A stretch of DNA of 64,000 nucleotides from Paraconiothyrium sp. Pb-2020 (GCA_022419385.1 JAJUBI010000005.1:3968001-4032000); one strand, 5' to 3'. Shown: positions 33,533 to 45,458, numbered from the stretch's first letter. Notes: generated by a model from the sequence alone, not told the origin. Translations and numbers: made by a program.

Positions 33533-35215
33533 TCACGACAGAGGTTCAGCAGGCGGCCAATCGTCTTCAAAGAGTTGCTCCTCGAATCGCTCTAACTCAT
33601 AGCGGCCAGCTATGCTAGTGCTGCTGCTATCATCCTCCCAGTACTCATGCCAGTACTCAAGCAAGTTTTCGCCATGTCTGTCTTTCCCGATTTCCTTGAT
33701 CATTGAATGGAGAGCTGGGTCGGGGCGCCAATTAGCTACCTGCCACCAGATTTGTCGTGAACTCTCAACCCTGTGGCCACGACCATCCATGAATCCTTCG
33801 GCATCAGAACTGCTGTAAACCAGACCCCAGGCCAAAGGATCGCAACTCTTTGCGCTTTTGGCGTGCTTCGTCAAACTGCTAAGGTTCAGGCCATCTGCAC
33901 CAGACAGTTGGAGCGGCGCCCATAGTAATGCCTGCTTTAAGCGCGGCATATAGGCGGCAGCCTTGGCAAATGATTGCAATAGTGGCACTAATGTGTCATT
34001 GTTTGGAACGACGCGATTCTGGCCGCGTATAATGTTCGCCCAATCAATATAGTCGACATCGTCTCGGTCTGGGTCGGTTTCCTCATATGGGGGATAGTCT
34101 GCTTCTGTGATAGCATACCCAGATTTGCTTCCATGTTTCAGAGGATTGAAATACCATTCTCCAGAAGGAGTCATGATATGAAATGTTACGTTCAGGACCT
34201 CCAGGTTCGGCCAGGATGGAGTGGCACCGTCAGTGGGCCAAAAAAATGTATAGTCCAGTATAGCCGTAAGGCTGAGCTTTCGTAGTTGGTAGGACAGTAG
34301 ACGTAGATTAGAACTGAATTGGTCGTACTTTGCAGGTGCTATAAGGTTGGGAAATGCCTCGAGCTGGTCGAAATTGTGTGCGAGGCTCAACGGGGCGATA
34401 AAGTTCAAGCGAGCGACTCTCAACCTTGATATCGGATGCTCCTCTATAGCTTGGGCAAAACTATGGCGTGAGTCTCGCCGAGGACCTGCCCAGTCTTTGG
34501 TCACATAACGCTGCCGAGGATCCACATTGCCGGCGAGCCACTCATCACCACCAATCCCGCAATGTAAAGCTTCCAGGTTTGGGAGCTTCAAAGAAAGATC
34601 CGCTATAACGCGAAGATCCAGCTTCCGGAGAGAATTCGCATCCCATTCATCATAGTAGTACCATTCCATGCCATTCTCGATGCGGAGCCCTCGCACTGAC
34701 GCAAGACTAGGAAGTGCTTTAGGACTAAGCAAATGGACTCTCCAGCTAACGTAGGCGCGTTGGATGGAATAGTTCTCATGGTCGATATACCGAGTCGGAG
34801 TATAGATTGTGAGTTTGATCCGTCCCGATCCGGTGTTCGCGCGATCTTCAGCGCTCTTAATGGTTGAGAATAATGACTTGATTTGCTCTGTGAAAGACTC
34901 GTCGACTTCCCGTAGATCCTCCAATGTATCTCTGATAGGAGCGCCATCCGGTTGCTCGTCCAAATCAACCTCATCATCAAGCGGAGGAAGTGTAGTTCTG
35001 AAGATAACGTGTTGCAGATAGCCCAGGCGCCGGCCCCCAAATATTTCAATGAAATCAGATTTGTTGTCCTCGTTCAGCTCGAAGTGATCATAAGCACCAG
35101 AATACTTCTCAGCCGCAACTTGGAAAGCCTGAGAGACCGTGAGCGTGTTTTTTAAATCTTCAATGTCGAGGTAGCTACTGATGAGATCAATCAGCTCCTG
35201 GGGCAGGCTGTCCAT
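33533..35215 (-). CDS. F-box protein
   Basis: The frame encodes 560 residues from ATG 35215, which has a strong CACC-ATG-G context. The N-terminal F-box is MDSLPQELIDLISSYLDIED followed by LKNTLTVSQAF (residues 1-45). The rest is a leucine-rich helical/strand repeat region without a named domain, with several Trp-rich blocks and an acidic end. F-box proteins link substrates to SCF (Skp1-cullin-1) ubiquitin ligases through the F-box. The frame upstream of 35215 stays open but has no ATG. The substrate is unknown; many fungal members of this kind are lineage-specific. Confidence 0.82.
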   Translation of the reverse strand: MDSLPQELIDLISSYLDIEDLKNTLTVSQAFQVAAEKYSGAYDHFELNEDNKSDFIEIFGGRRLGYLQHVIFRTTLPPLDDEVDLDEQPDGAPIRDTLEDLREVDESFTEQIKSLFSTIKSAEDRANTGSGRIKLTIYTPTRYIDHENYSIQRAYVSWRVHLLSPKALPSLASVRGLRIENGMEWYYYDEWDANSLRKLDLRVIADLSLKLPNLEALHCGIGGDEWLAGNVDPRQRYVTKDWAGPRRDSRHSFAQAIEEHPISRLRVARLNFIAPLSLAHNFDQLEAFPNLIAPAKYDQFSSNLRLLSYQLRKLSLTAILDYTFFWPTDGATPSWPNLEVLNVTFHIMTPSGEWYFNPLKHGSKSGYAITEADYPPYEETDPDRDDVDYIDWANIIRGQNRVVPNNDTLVPLLQSFAKAAAYMPRLKQALLWAPLQLSGADGLNLSSLTKHAKSAKSCDPLAWGLVYSSSDAEGFMDGRGHRVESSRQIWWQVANWRPDPALHSMIKEIGKDRHGENLLEYWHEYWEDDSSSTSIAGRYELERFEEQLFEDDWPPAEPLS

Positions 35216-35411
35216 GGTGGGAACGGTGGTCAGGTGAGACCCGTGAGGTAAGAGATTTAATATCTGATCGGGTGCTCGTTCTCCGAGGAAAGAGTGGGTG
35301 TTCGAAGATGCAAAGCAGCTCAGCAAGATTATGCGAGGCTAAGGGTTTGGGGGACTGCGGCGTGGTGATGGATACACTAGTGTCGTGGTACTACTAAGGC
35401 GCTAGCATGAG

Positions 35412-35783
35412 CTAAACCGGATTAGGATCTGTATTGGACAACACCGAAGGTTGTGGCGTAAGCTGACATCTGCGCTCCTGCCCGCCCGGGCCGCCCCTAT
35501 CTTCATCAAATCCGTTGTCCGGACTCAAAAACGTTATCCTGATGCTTTGGGGGCCAAGCGGGAGGGGCGGGCGTAAGACTGTTTCAATCGAAGCTAGGAG
35601 GTTGTTAGTCGTTACTCGGAGGTCCGCCATGGCTCGGCCACCCACACCAAAGTGAAGCTCGAACAGCCTATCAACCCCCGCTGCACGGTTGTAAATCCAA
35701 TCGAACTGGCCATTGTCCACCGCGAGCCTTCGAATCCTCCTTCTCAAGTCATCAAAAGATGAAACTCGTTGAAGACTGGACAT
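35412..35783 (-). CDS. Hypothetical 123-residue protein
   Basis: An ATG at 35783 opens a frame of 123 residues. The first half is basic and helical (FDDLRRRIRRLAVD), and the second half holds a strand-like stretch (QSIRITFLSPDNGF) and a Gly-rich segment. No family is recognised. It lies just upstream of the F-box gene on the same strand with no overlap. Chance coding cannot be excluded. Confidence 0.35.
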   Translation of the reverse strand: MSSLQRVSSFDDLRRRIRRLAVDNGQFDWIYNRAAGVDRLFELHFGVGGRAMADLRVTTNNLLASIETVLRPPLPLGPQSIRITFLSPDNGFDEDRGGPGGQERRCQLTPQPSVLSNTDPNPV

Positions 35784-36202
35784 TCGTGCTCTGTGCAGCT
35801 CTGCGCTGTGTGCAGGCTACATATGTAGCATGGTTTGAGATAGTGTACATGTGCAACATCAGCGCGCTCTCGTGGCACGTCTCTTTTTGAACTATGCTCG
35901 GAGGAGAGTACTTTTGTTACTGCTTTCGCAATCACTTACTCATGTTACTGTCTATTCGTGTTATCCACCCTCATAACCTATAATCAAACTTCATATCTGG
36001 GCCTCGAAGGTCTCTAGATCCCTTCGCGATGCTTGAATGGCAATTTTGTATAAGATATGTTGACACGGTGCAGCAACACATGAAGCTTGTTGGTAAGAAC
36101 CCAGTCTTCATTTTCTGATACACATTCCTCTCGATCGGTCCCAGCAGCTGGCCGCCAATCCTGTCTTTCCCCTACGTCAACTCAACCAATTTTTGCGCAA
36201 AA
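35784..36202. other. Intergenic spacer, no gene recognised
   Basis: This 419 bp between the small hypothetical ORF and the 3' end of the secreted repeat protein shows nothing recognisable. Confidence 0.45.
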
Positions 36203-38629
36203 TCACCAGTTAGGTTGCGTCCATGCATTTGGCCCGCGCTTCTGTTTGAGCCATTCAGACTTCAGGGCTTTGATCTGCCTAACCAGAGTGGTCTGCGCAG
36301 TCGAGGTCTTCCCCTTAGCACCCGCGGGTTTCTTTGCTCCGGGCATTACCCACTTTGCCTCAAGCTCTGCAATCATGGTATCCATTGTGTTATCTGTCCT
36401 TGACTTCGCCTTTGTGAAAGCATCGTTCATGTACTCATTCCAATGCTTCTTCAGGTCCTGTTTGGTCCATGGTTTCCTCCCCTTGTTCGTTGGAGCATTG
36501 GGAAGTGCGTTGTCAATCTGGTCAAGGGCATCTCCGATGCGTTTCTTTTGAGCAATGAAATAACGTTCTACTGTGCTGTCCTTCATGTATTTCACCGCAC
36601 CTAGAAGATATTTGGCCCGCATGGCTTGGGTTGCCGCGTCCGTTGGGTTGCGTCTAATGGCTTTCTTAGCCTTTGTCAAGCCGTAGATTTGGTTGGTCGT
36701 CTTTCTAGTCCACATCTGCGATTAAGGTTAGCTTTGATAGGCTCACACGAATTGAAGGTCTTGTTCATCGTACGTGTTGCTTTGCTGGGGCGTTGAGATC
36801 CTCCTGTAACCAAACAAATTCCTTGTTGAACACAGGATCCTTGCCCGGATACTGATATGCAAGGTGAGTTTTAGCAGTAAGCCCCTTGGGAGCTCGTTTT
36901 GAATTAGCACTTATTACAAACGCAGGTGTATCCCATGTCTGTTTCCAGTAAGTGCAGAAGTCGACCTTATTTTTCTTTAATGGTTCCGGGTTTGGGAACT
37001 GTTTGGCGCTCTTGTACTTGTCCTTGCTAAGCCAATCGAAGAACTTGGTGACCTGTCTAGAATTAGGTAACAAATCTCGTAGACAAAGAAAGGAACAAGT
37101 TCCATACCATCTGCCATTCAAGGATGTGCTCGATTTCGTAGTCCTCGCCAGCTACTTTTTGGAAGGTTTTGCCGGCTCCCCATTGCATCTTCGTGCATTG
37201 CTGAGCAGCTGGAAACTTCCATCCATACACCAGAGCGTCTGCCTGTTTACAAGTCAGTACGAGATCATCGATATTCTTGCATCTTAAGCTCCCATGAGAA
37301 CTATGATAAGAGTGACAGAATGAACTCAAGTTCTTGAAACCCAGACTATATGCCTCCGTAGTACAGAAGAGAGTGTACGAACCGGTAGTTTACTTGGATA
37401 GGATTCTGCATCGAAGTCATCGTCCCCGCAAGCTGAGCCAGGTTGGGCGCCTCTCTTGCTCAACGATCTCTCAAGGTTTTTAATAAAGCTGAGCGGTTCT
37501 TCGCGTGCCACAAGATCGTCTTGAGTCAGTTCTGCGCGATTCTGCGCCTTTGCTTTTCTGACGATCAATGCACAGTTCAAGTTGTCGTTACGTTGACAAG
37601 ATGCACCACAGCACTGCCAGGGCGCTTCTTTCCACCACCGACCTTACCAGTTCCTTTGACGACACCACGAGGTCGCACCTGACCTGGCTTAGTCTTCTGT
37701 CCAGTCTTAGACCTGTTTCCACCGACGGCGCACTCGGTTGGTTGGTTGTTTGGCTTCTTCGTCGGTTTCTTCGTGGGCTTCTTCGTAGGCTTCTTCGTAG
37801 GCGTTTTCGTAGGCGTTTTCGTAGGCTTTTTTGTCGGCTTATTGGTGGGTTTCTTTGCCGGCTTCTTCGCAGGCTTCTTCTTCTTCTTGTTTGGTCTCTT
37901 CTTTGCAGGCCTGCTGGGGCGCGGCCTAGTACGTCGGCCACCGCTTCTCCCACCTCTGCGGGCCTCCAAACGATGGTGATCAAGATCATCTCCGTCGTGA
38001 AGCGTAATATTGCCATTCTCTGCTTCGGTGATATCATGTCGTTTAAGCGCCTCATCTTCGTCTTCGTCATCGTCTCTGATCTCGTCCTCATCCTCGTAAT
38101 CATCTTCATTGATTCCATGCCCTTCGGCTTCCTCATCCTCATCTTGACCCTCGTCGTCCTCGTCGTCCTCACCGTCATCCTCTTCCAAGCCACGTCCTTC
38201 GAGGCTCTGCAGCCATTCATCCATCTCCGGATCTCCCATAATGTCACGCTCGCGCAACCCAGTATGGTAGATCTCATATCCAATCTCGTTGACTATGGCA
38301 GTGCCCCCTAGCACTTGTTCCTCAACGACGCATTCGTTCATTATAGAGTCGAGCGCAGCCTTGCAATTCTCAATAGTCTCGGTATGCTGCTGACGATGGA
38401 TCTGGAAGGTATAGGACGGCGATTCGTAGTATAAAACCTCACTAGAGTTGGCGTATACGACATCGTTGCAGAGGGCAAGGCCAGGCCCTTCGAGGAAGGG
38501 TCGGATCGCCTCAGTGATGTTTCTCCCCGGAAGGTGAGCTTCGCCTGGATGCTCATAGTTACAAGCAACAATTGCTTGTACGCCCAGCGCATTGGCAATG
38601 GTTGCCACGGTCAATAGAAGCGTTTTCAT
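36203..38629 (-). CDS. Secreted multi-exon protein with acidic stretch and Lys-Pro-Thr repeats
   Basis: My model has five minus-strand exons: 37679-38629, 37341-37613, 37108-37242, 36774-37052 and 36203-36715. Introns are 65, 98, 55 and 58 bp; the first two boundaries are uncertain, the last two are clear. The 716-residue product starts with a signal peptide (MKTLLLTVATIANALGVQA). A Cys-containing domain follows (CNYEHPGEA; ENCKAALDSIMNEC), then an Asp/Glu-rich stretch (about residues 145-215). About residues 246-294 are a Lys-Pro-Thr repeat. A Cys cluster (CCGASCQRNDNLNC) leads into a globular C-terminal part with IEHILEWQMVTKFFDWL and a long basic helical end. I do not recognise the family. 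It could be an extracellular or cell-wall protein of fungal interactions. Confidence 0.68.
37746..37892 (-). repeat. Minisatellite encoding KPTK-type repeats
   Basis: About twelve imperfect 12 bp units encode Lys-Pro-Thr-Lys variants (KKPTKKPTKTPTKTPTKK and similar) inside exon 1 of the secreted protein. Because the units are 12 bp, gain or loss keeps the frame. The opposite strand shows a mirror FFVG repeat that is only a shadow. Confidence 0.9.
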
Positions 38630-40965
38630 GGTATCAAAACGAAAAGAAACAAAACTAACGATGCTTAAACGAATGAACGTCACGGACAACGGTGGCGGAT
38701 CGCACCGAGTCCTGACAAGGAAAAAAGAGTGACTGTAAAAGAGTGTATAAACGGAATCGCGGTACAGAGGAATCTACATCGCACTCACTGCAGCCTTTAT
38801 GTGGGTGGCATATTGAAAGCGGACTTCATTTTCTTGGTGTTTCTCAATTGTATGGCGAAATAACCGTGCAACCACAGCGGACTCTTCTGTGAGTGGCTCA
38901 TCCCGTGTACACAGCAGTTAAGAGTTCCGTATTACTCTGTATGTATGTGGCACAGCTGTCGCTAATTGTGGCCCCAAAGGGGCATCTAAGCAGTGGCTGT
39001 AGTGATCGCCAGGACGAACGTACCTCATGACATTTAAAAAACCAAAAACTCTATACTTCTTCATTGCAGCAGGACTCACAGAACATAAAATGGAGCAAAT
39101 ACAATCTTGCTGGCGAAATGTTTATAGCGACTTATCGGGCAATGCCGGCAGTGCTGATTCTGACCGGAGTTGTGTAGGGCGTAACTTTGCCCACTTCCTC
39201 ACGCCATCTCGCACATTGTGAAACTACTTTTTAATTTAGATATGTATACAATTCAACTGCTTTGATTGAGCCTAGGGGGAATCTGATGCATCTTTTGCCC
39301 TGTATTTTAAGTGGTAACGAGCGGGAGCATGCATTTCGGAACCAACAAGCCAATACCCGGGATATTGCCAAACGTGATAACAAGGCTGTCACTCCTCGAA
39401 TAAACTTACTAGGGACCGCTCAGGCATATCGGAGACCGGTCGTGAGAACACTCTATGAAATGAGAAAGTATAAAGTTGCGCCGAGCTTACGCGCTGATGC
39501 TGACGCTCTCAGCAACCCCAACTAGGTCGAGATTTATTCTGGTCCAAGATGCCGCCACCCTTCATCTCTTCCTGTGCCATGCGAAGGAACATTGAAAGTC
39601 TAGCAGGTCGAGAATAGACGTCCACTAGATTGATGTCAAGAACGACTATAGCATGACTATGGTAAAAACAAGATAGTGATCACAGACGCCGGAAAAGAAC
39701 GTTGGGGTTTGGAGTGTATGTGTATTTCGCCCTTCACCTTTATCAATGAGACAACTGTCTGCACATAGTGTACACTATGACTGAGCGCTGAAGTGATGGA
39801 TTACACTCTACAGAATGCCGTAGAATAGCGGCTCCTTATCAGCTAAAGTTGCTTCGTGGCACCACTGAGCCGATCTACCTTCATTATGCTGTCGGATAGA
39901 ATGAACAGGTTTTAATTTGAATAGATCGAGTTATGTACGAGCCCGTTGGTGTAAGCCATGAAGACATGGTCACATCAACCAGCAGGACCCGTATGGCAGT
40001 TTCTGAGACGTTTGAGTAGTCGCAAACCAACTCATATAGAAGCATGGAAAAGTCTGCTAGTTAAGCCATAACAGTGTGTGGAGTGCTTTGAGGGATGTTG
40101 GAATAGATTTGCCTACATATTTAGCAACGTAACGGCTTATAGTCATCGCTCGATTGACGATGATAAGGGAGAACCACACATTGCAACATCTGTAGTAACC
40201 CGCAGGAACATGAGTTGTGGCTTGCTGTTCGTTGAAGTGCCATTCGGTGACGAAGACAAATAACGCCTTCGAAGCTCCTTGCCATTTTGACGGGAGGTTA
40301 GCTGTGACTTCGTGACTCTTGATGTATAAAAGCGATCATATACCCAGTACCGAGAGCCTCCTGTGTGGTCAGGCGCGGAGTAGTGATCGTCCCTCACCCC
40401 AAAGCTGCGAGTTCGCCGAGGGCGTCGCGACCACAGAAAGGGAATTGAGGGCAACTGGTGACGATGAGCGCAACTTGAAGTGACTTCTTCGGGGCAAGGG
40501 ATACCGCGTAAGTATAATTGGATTGTTATGCGCATATATAACGCATAGTAACGAAGTGGGGTTGACACCTGAGGATCAAGTTTCGAGTGAAGGTCAGAAG
40601 TACGTAGTCGTGGCTAGGATGGTGCTTGCACGTTGAAACTAGCCTACCACGTCTTGTCAAACATCGCACCGGAGACGGAGTATCCGATGCGTTTCGATAG
40701 ACGAGCTTCGATTCACCTGCTCATGCATTCTTTAGTCGTTTGACTTGAGCAGTGCAATCATTTGGGTTCCTTTCAGTGTTCACTTGGGTGGGAGGCTCGG
40801 TAGACGTTTCTGAATCGCAAGATATAAGCCAAAAAGATGGAAGAACCTCTGAAAGGGGTATATTGGACGCGCATCGTGTCCTGGACATATAGCGTATAGT
40901 AGCTTTTCCCAAACCTGCGCCAGAACACCATGCAAATGCACTTCATACAATAAGTGAAGAAGGCG
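38630..40965. other. Long gene-poor region
   Basis: This 2.3 kb contains no ORF with a domain, signal peptide or good splice context on either strand (largest frames at 39262-39525 and 40143-40568). It looks locally AT-rich. It may hold decayed sequence or non-coding transcripts, but I see nothing specific. Confidence 0.45.
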
Positions 40966-41727
40966 CTACTCCTCCATAGCGTTTACCTCCGTCACAGCTT
41001 CCTTGGCTGTCGAATAGTACGCCTTCAAGTCAATCTTAAAGTCCGCCATTGCGACGCCAAACAGCTTCAATAGCGCCGTTTGATGGCTGTTCAGCACCTG
41101 ACCCTCCTTGCAAACAGTATAGGGCGCATCAAGAATGACCTTGCCCTTCTCCAGCTTCGTAGGCATGCCCCATTTTCTCACCGTCGTCTCTTGGCTGTGA
41201 GGTAATGCTACGTCGTCCTCTGCCGGCTGTTGTCCTCCCGTTGAGTATACGACCCCCGCAGGTACTGTGAAGGTCTGGGTGGCTGTGACACCGGCGCGCG
41301 CAAAGTCGGTCTGCGAGTAGGCGGAGAAGTATTCGATAACCTCTGAGGGTTCGCGGTTGGTGAAGAAAAGGCCGACGTTGCCGGCAAGGTAGGGCGCCAA
41401 TTTCGAAAGGTTCGTGAGGTGCTCTTCGGCGGGCGTCTGGCCAAGCGCTTTCGCCATGACCTTGGTCTTGCCAAAGAAGAATCTGCACAGTGGTCAGTCT
41501 GCTGCCCATCATAGCAGCTGAGCGGGTTGCACGTACCGGCTGTCTGAGAATTCGGCGCGCACTTCCTTCAGGTAGGAATTGCGCATGTTCTCCACAGCGA
41601 AAACGAAGATGTACTGGAAGTTGTCGGCAGCTTCCTGGACATTAGCAAAGAGCTTCTGCGAGAGCTCCTTGCCCTTCTTGTCCGTCTTGGACAGGTGGAC
41701 GACCTTGGCGCGCTTCGACTTGGGCAT
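40966..41727 (-). CDS. MRT4: Ribosome assembly factor MRT4 (P0-like)
   Basis: Exons 41537-41727 and 40966-41482 are joined by a 54 bp intron (GTACGT...TGCAG), giving 235 residues. The family start MPKSKRAKVVHLSKTDKKGK is intact, and the splice produces SDSRFFFGKTKVMAKALG, the conserved rRNA-binding block shared with ribosomal protein P0. The C-terminal part (NREPSEVIEYF, FARAGVTATQTFTVPAG) also matches. MRT4 is a nucleolar placeholder for P0 on pre-60S particles and is released by Yvh1. It lacks the acidic P-protein tail, as expected. The gene is divergent from MDM10 across 191 bp. Confidence 0.95.
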
Positions 41728-41918
41728 GTTGGATGTTTGAGGGCAGAGTGTTGCTTATCGATTTGCTGCACAGAAAAAAGTTCGGAGGTTGCATTTTTGG
41801 CGGGGATTTTGGTACGCGAACGGTCTTGGCGCCTCGGCTCTTCGCGTGTTCGGAGCTATGCGACTGCAACTACATACTGGGTACCTTCGTACCGTGATGA
41901 AGGCCCGCGGACGAAGAC
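41728..41918. promoter_or_regulatory. Compact divergent promoter between MRT4 and MDM10
   Basis: Only 191 bp separate the two start codons, so this segment must drive both a ribosome-assembly gene and a mitochondrial outer-membrane gene. No specific site is recognised. Confidence 0.6.
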
Positions 41919-43205
41919 ATGTTGGATTTCATGGAAAATGTGCAACATGCATTCTATGAGGCTTCGCATTGGAATCTGGACAATTCCTATGGCACCTTGA
42001 ACGCGACCGCGCGAGGTAGGTCTCATTGTGCATTCCGTCGCAAGACACTTCTGACTGTTTACGCCAGCATTGCTCGACTTCCAGACACCTAGGGGCCTGA
42101 AACTGCAACTCTCGTCCCTTGCCGCCCCCAACTTTGCAACATCATACACCCTAGGCAACGTAGGAGTCGTCGACGGCTCCGTTTCTTACCTGTACTCCTC
42201 CCTGCCGCTGCAGCGGAAGTTGAATAGTTCCGAACTAGATTTGCACAACGTCATCAGAGGATACAGGCAGCTGCAAGAGTTGCGTCGGCCTGACGAAGAC
42301 TGGTGGTGGGAGATTTGGCAAAGCGGAAAGCGCATAGACCGGAGAAGTATGCTGTGGTTCCCCAACATGATGCATGATGACTGATAGTCCACAACGTAGA
42401 CACTTTACTTTACGGCCGCATATTCCTCCCCCAATCCAGACTCGAAGCACTATATCTCCGTCGCCTGACACCGACCCGGCAGCTGCGCGTGAACGCAGTT
42501 AGCGACTCAAATCTCAACAATGGCGGGACTATCCTTACGCTGCTGCAGAATGACTATGGCAAATATAGCACGGAGTACATGTACAGCACTGATTCCGCTC
42601 TGATTGGATTACGCGGTCTCTACAACTTTGGCCCCGACCCCAGAGTTGCGCCTACACAACCCACGACTGCTCAGCAGGTGGCTGAACCCATGCACGGCCG
42701 CTTCAGCGCCGGAGCGGAACTTTATTACGGATTGCTGAACAAGAGTGGTGGAATAAGCACCGGCTTACGTTTTGCGACTTTACCAAACCATCGTGGCTTT
42801 CCATATACCATGACACTCACGTTGAATCCGTTGATGGGAAACCTTTCCTCGACCTACGCGGTTAAAGCTGGCCCCAACCTGGCGCTCTGCTCCCGGTTCG
42901 ATTTCAACTTCTACTCCTATGAAAGCGACCTGCAGCTCGGCTGCGAATTGTGGCGACGCCGCAGCAACACCGATGTTGAATGGGCGGCTAAGAAGATCCG
43001 CCCAGACTGGACGAGGCCAACGATTGCACCCGATGACGACGTTTCTGGCATACTGAAAGCCCGTGTTGATCAGAATTGGCGTATTGGGGTGCTGTGGGAG
43101 GGTAGGATCAAAGAGCTGCTGTTCACTCTCGGCGCGAGCCTGGACCTCAAGAAGAGGGAGCAAGTATTCCGAGCGGTTGGTATCGAGCTGCAGTACTCCT
43201 CGTGA
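41919..43205 (+). CDS. MDM10: Mitochondrial outer-membrane beta-barrel protein MDM10 (ERMES)
   Basis: Exons 41919-42015, 42068-42346 and 42388-43205 (introns 52 and 41 bp) give 397 residues. The N-terminus MLDFMENVQHAFYEASHWN leads into NSYGTLNATARALLDFQTPRG, typical of MDM10. The third exon supplies LLYGRIFLPQSRLEALYLRR and VNAVSDSNLNNGGTILTLLQ. MDM10 is the beta-barrel of the ER-mitochondria encounter structure and also assists the SAM complex in Tom40 assembly. The beta-strand pattern continues to the end (GASLDLKKREQVFRAVGIEL). The second intron is unusually short, but the splice is required by frame and conservation. The ATG at 41919 was chosen for the family-specific start. Confidence 0.95.
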
Positions 43206-45458
43206 ACGAAAACGTAGCCATACTGTTGGGTACCGCTTGTCGGCACTGCACACTTCTCGGATGGCGTGACCGATCACGGAACATGCCTGCAGCGTGACAT
43301 GGCACGAACCGACTAATCGCTTCCAACAAGCCGTCCAAACTGTGTGCTGCAAGCCCACAGTTGGGGCGCTCGTGCGAGGCCTCCGCGAGGTGGTACAGCA
43401 TAGCAAAATTGCTTTTCAATGCATGTGGATCCAAAGGCTCATCGATGCCGCGCGGTTCTTGTTCCTGGGGACACGGAAGATACTAGCGTCCCTGCCTTTC
43501 GACTTGCAGTCAGTTGCGTGTCTACCTACAATCGAATCGTCGCGGGGACCATTTGCTGAAACAAGTCGGTGAGGGGACAAGATGTCCGGGGTCGACTTTG
43601 GCGCTGCGTGCGGGCTTCGCCTTACGCGGCACCATACTGTAACAGGCTGTGCTCCTCAGCAAGAGCGGGGCGCATTTGGAGGGCAGCAAACGGCATTGAA
43701 AGTGGGTGGGGTCCAAGGTTGATGCGCGATGCTTGGGCGTCTAGCGAGCGGCCACGGTTGTTGGTGACGAGAGGACTAACGCCAGGAACCAGGAACGGCT
43801 GGGACCTGGACTGCGGTGTTGCCGAGTACGCCTCGCGATAGGATTAGCCAGGTACAGGAACAGGGAACGGTAGTGCGTACATATTGACAGGTGCAGACTA
43901 CAGTCCGCTGTCGTGCCGCTACCCGTCTCTCAAGGAAAAATCGCAGCTGTTCACTAAGCTTTCACAAGTTGCAACTTTGTCGGGTAAGGTGATGAATTGA
44001 GCGTGCTGGAACGGAACAGGCGTCAGCGCTCGGCCTCTCGTCTCGCTTCATCCGAGCGATCAGCGACTGGGGCGGGTCGGGCACAGTTCTCACGATAGCG
44101 ATACGGTATAGCCTCGTGCGTACCCGCTGCAGATTCCAGAGTCAGCAACGGACAACCGTCGGGCGCCCGGTGTGCGGCTCATGATGCAGATTCAGAAGCA
44201 GAGATGCGTCTGCCGGCGTATAGCGCTTGGCAGGCCTTGCCACATGCATTCTGCTGCGTGGGGCCGTCGTCAGTGAACAGAGGGAAGCGCCGGCGTGGGA
44301 GATACGGCCCCTGCGGCTGGCAGCTTCCTCGGCCCCCTCACCGCTGCGTACGTAGGAAGCGTCAAAGCGAGGCTTCTCGAACGGCGATGTGCTCCATGCG
44401 CCTTTGGCCTGGCCGTGCACCAGCGAGACTCCCAGTTGGGCGGCCATTTTGGCGTGGTCAGAGCGTGCGGCCAGCGTTTGTGGATGGAGGACCGTGACGG
44501 AAGTCTCCTGAGGGCTGGGAGCGAACTTGACACGGCATCGAAGCACCGCTCCAGCAACCCTGTCGCCCAGCGATGCGGTGACAAGGGCTCACTCCGACGG
44601 CGTCCTGTTGCCACTCAGCTGTGGGGGGGGGAGCCCCCTGGACGACGCGTGCTGCAGCGCCGTTTGCGAGGACGCCTGGCAGGCCTGTCTCATGGAGCCC
44701 TCAACAGACGCAGAGCAACATTGTATACGACAAAGAGCGTGGAATGGGTGCTGAGACCGAGAGCTGCTGGCGCCAAACGGTGGCTCGCCGATGTGCTAAG
44801 AATGGGCTTGAGTCTGGTGTCTCTGTGCATGGGTGTGCTCGGACCGGAAGGCGCGTCCAGCGGAGCTAGCAACGGCTTAGCGCGCCCACTCGCGCCTTCC
44901 CCCCTACGCAGCTGGCTTGAGGGCCCCTTCCTCTAATCTCCCCTTCTTCCCTCACCAAGTCACTCATTTACATCCGCCCGATCTTCCTCCTCCGGATTTC
45001 GCATCGTGACCTCACCCGGTGCGATCTTCTCGTTCCCTTTTTGTTGTGCTTCTGCGACGAGCTGCCACTCCTTTCGGCTCTCGCTCACGTTCCTTTCATA
45101 CCCACCTGTTAGGCTCTGCCGTCCACTCCTTAGGATTCCCGACCTACCACGCTTCTCCACCTCCAGTATCGCCCCCGGCCGATCACCTTGCACTCCTGCT
45201 CCCGGGTAGCAGCTTCTTTCCTTGTCACCTTCGATCGCGCGACTGGACCGTGTATTCGAGCCCGAATCTTGCGACGGATCAAGACGCATCTCCTGCATCG
45301 ACCGCCCAACAGCCCTCGGGACTCCCCTCTATTCGAATACCCCATCACTATAGCTTGGCACTATTATTTCACGACACCTTACGACAATCGATAGACGACT
45401 ACAGGTCGACATTTCCCCTTGCGGAACCCCCGACAGAACGACATCGAAGACCGCAGCC
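43206..45458. other. Long region with homeobox gene leader
   Basis: The 2.25 kb between MDM10 and the homeobox gene has a GC-rich middle (about 44,000-44,900) where long frames arise by chance, including one of 213 codons at 44295-44936. From about 44,930 to 45,458 the plus strand is pyrimidine-rich, typical of fungal promoter and 5' leader sequence. No gene is recognised. Confidence 0.5.

Noticed and set aside
37746..37979. Plus-strand ORF with FFVG repeats
   Set aside because: It is the antisense shadow of the KPTK repeat of the secreted protein on the minus strand.
44295..44936. A 213-codon plus-strand ORF
   Set aside because: It lies in GC-rich DNA where stops are rare, has no domain or ordered composition, and overlaps other long frames on both strands.
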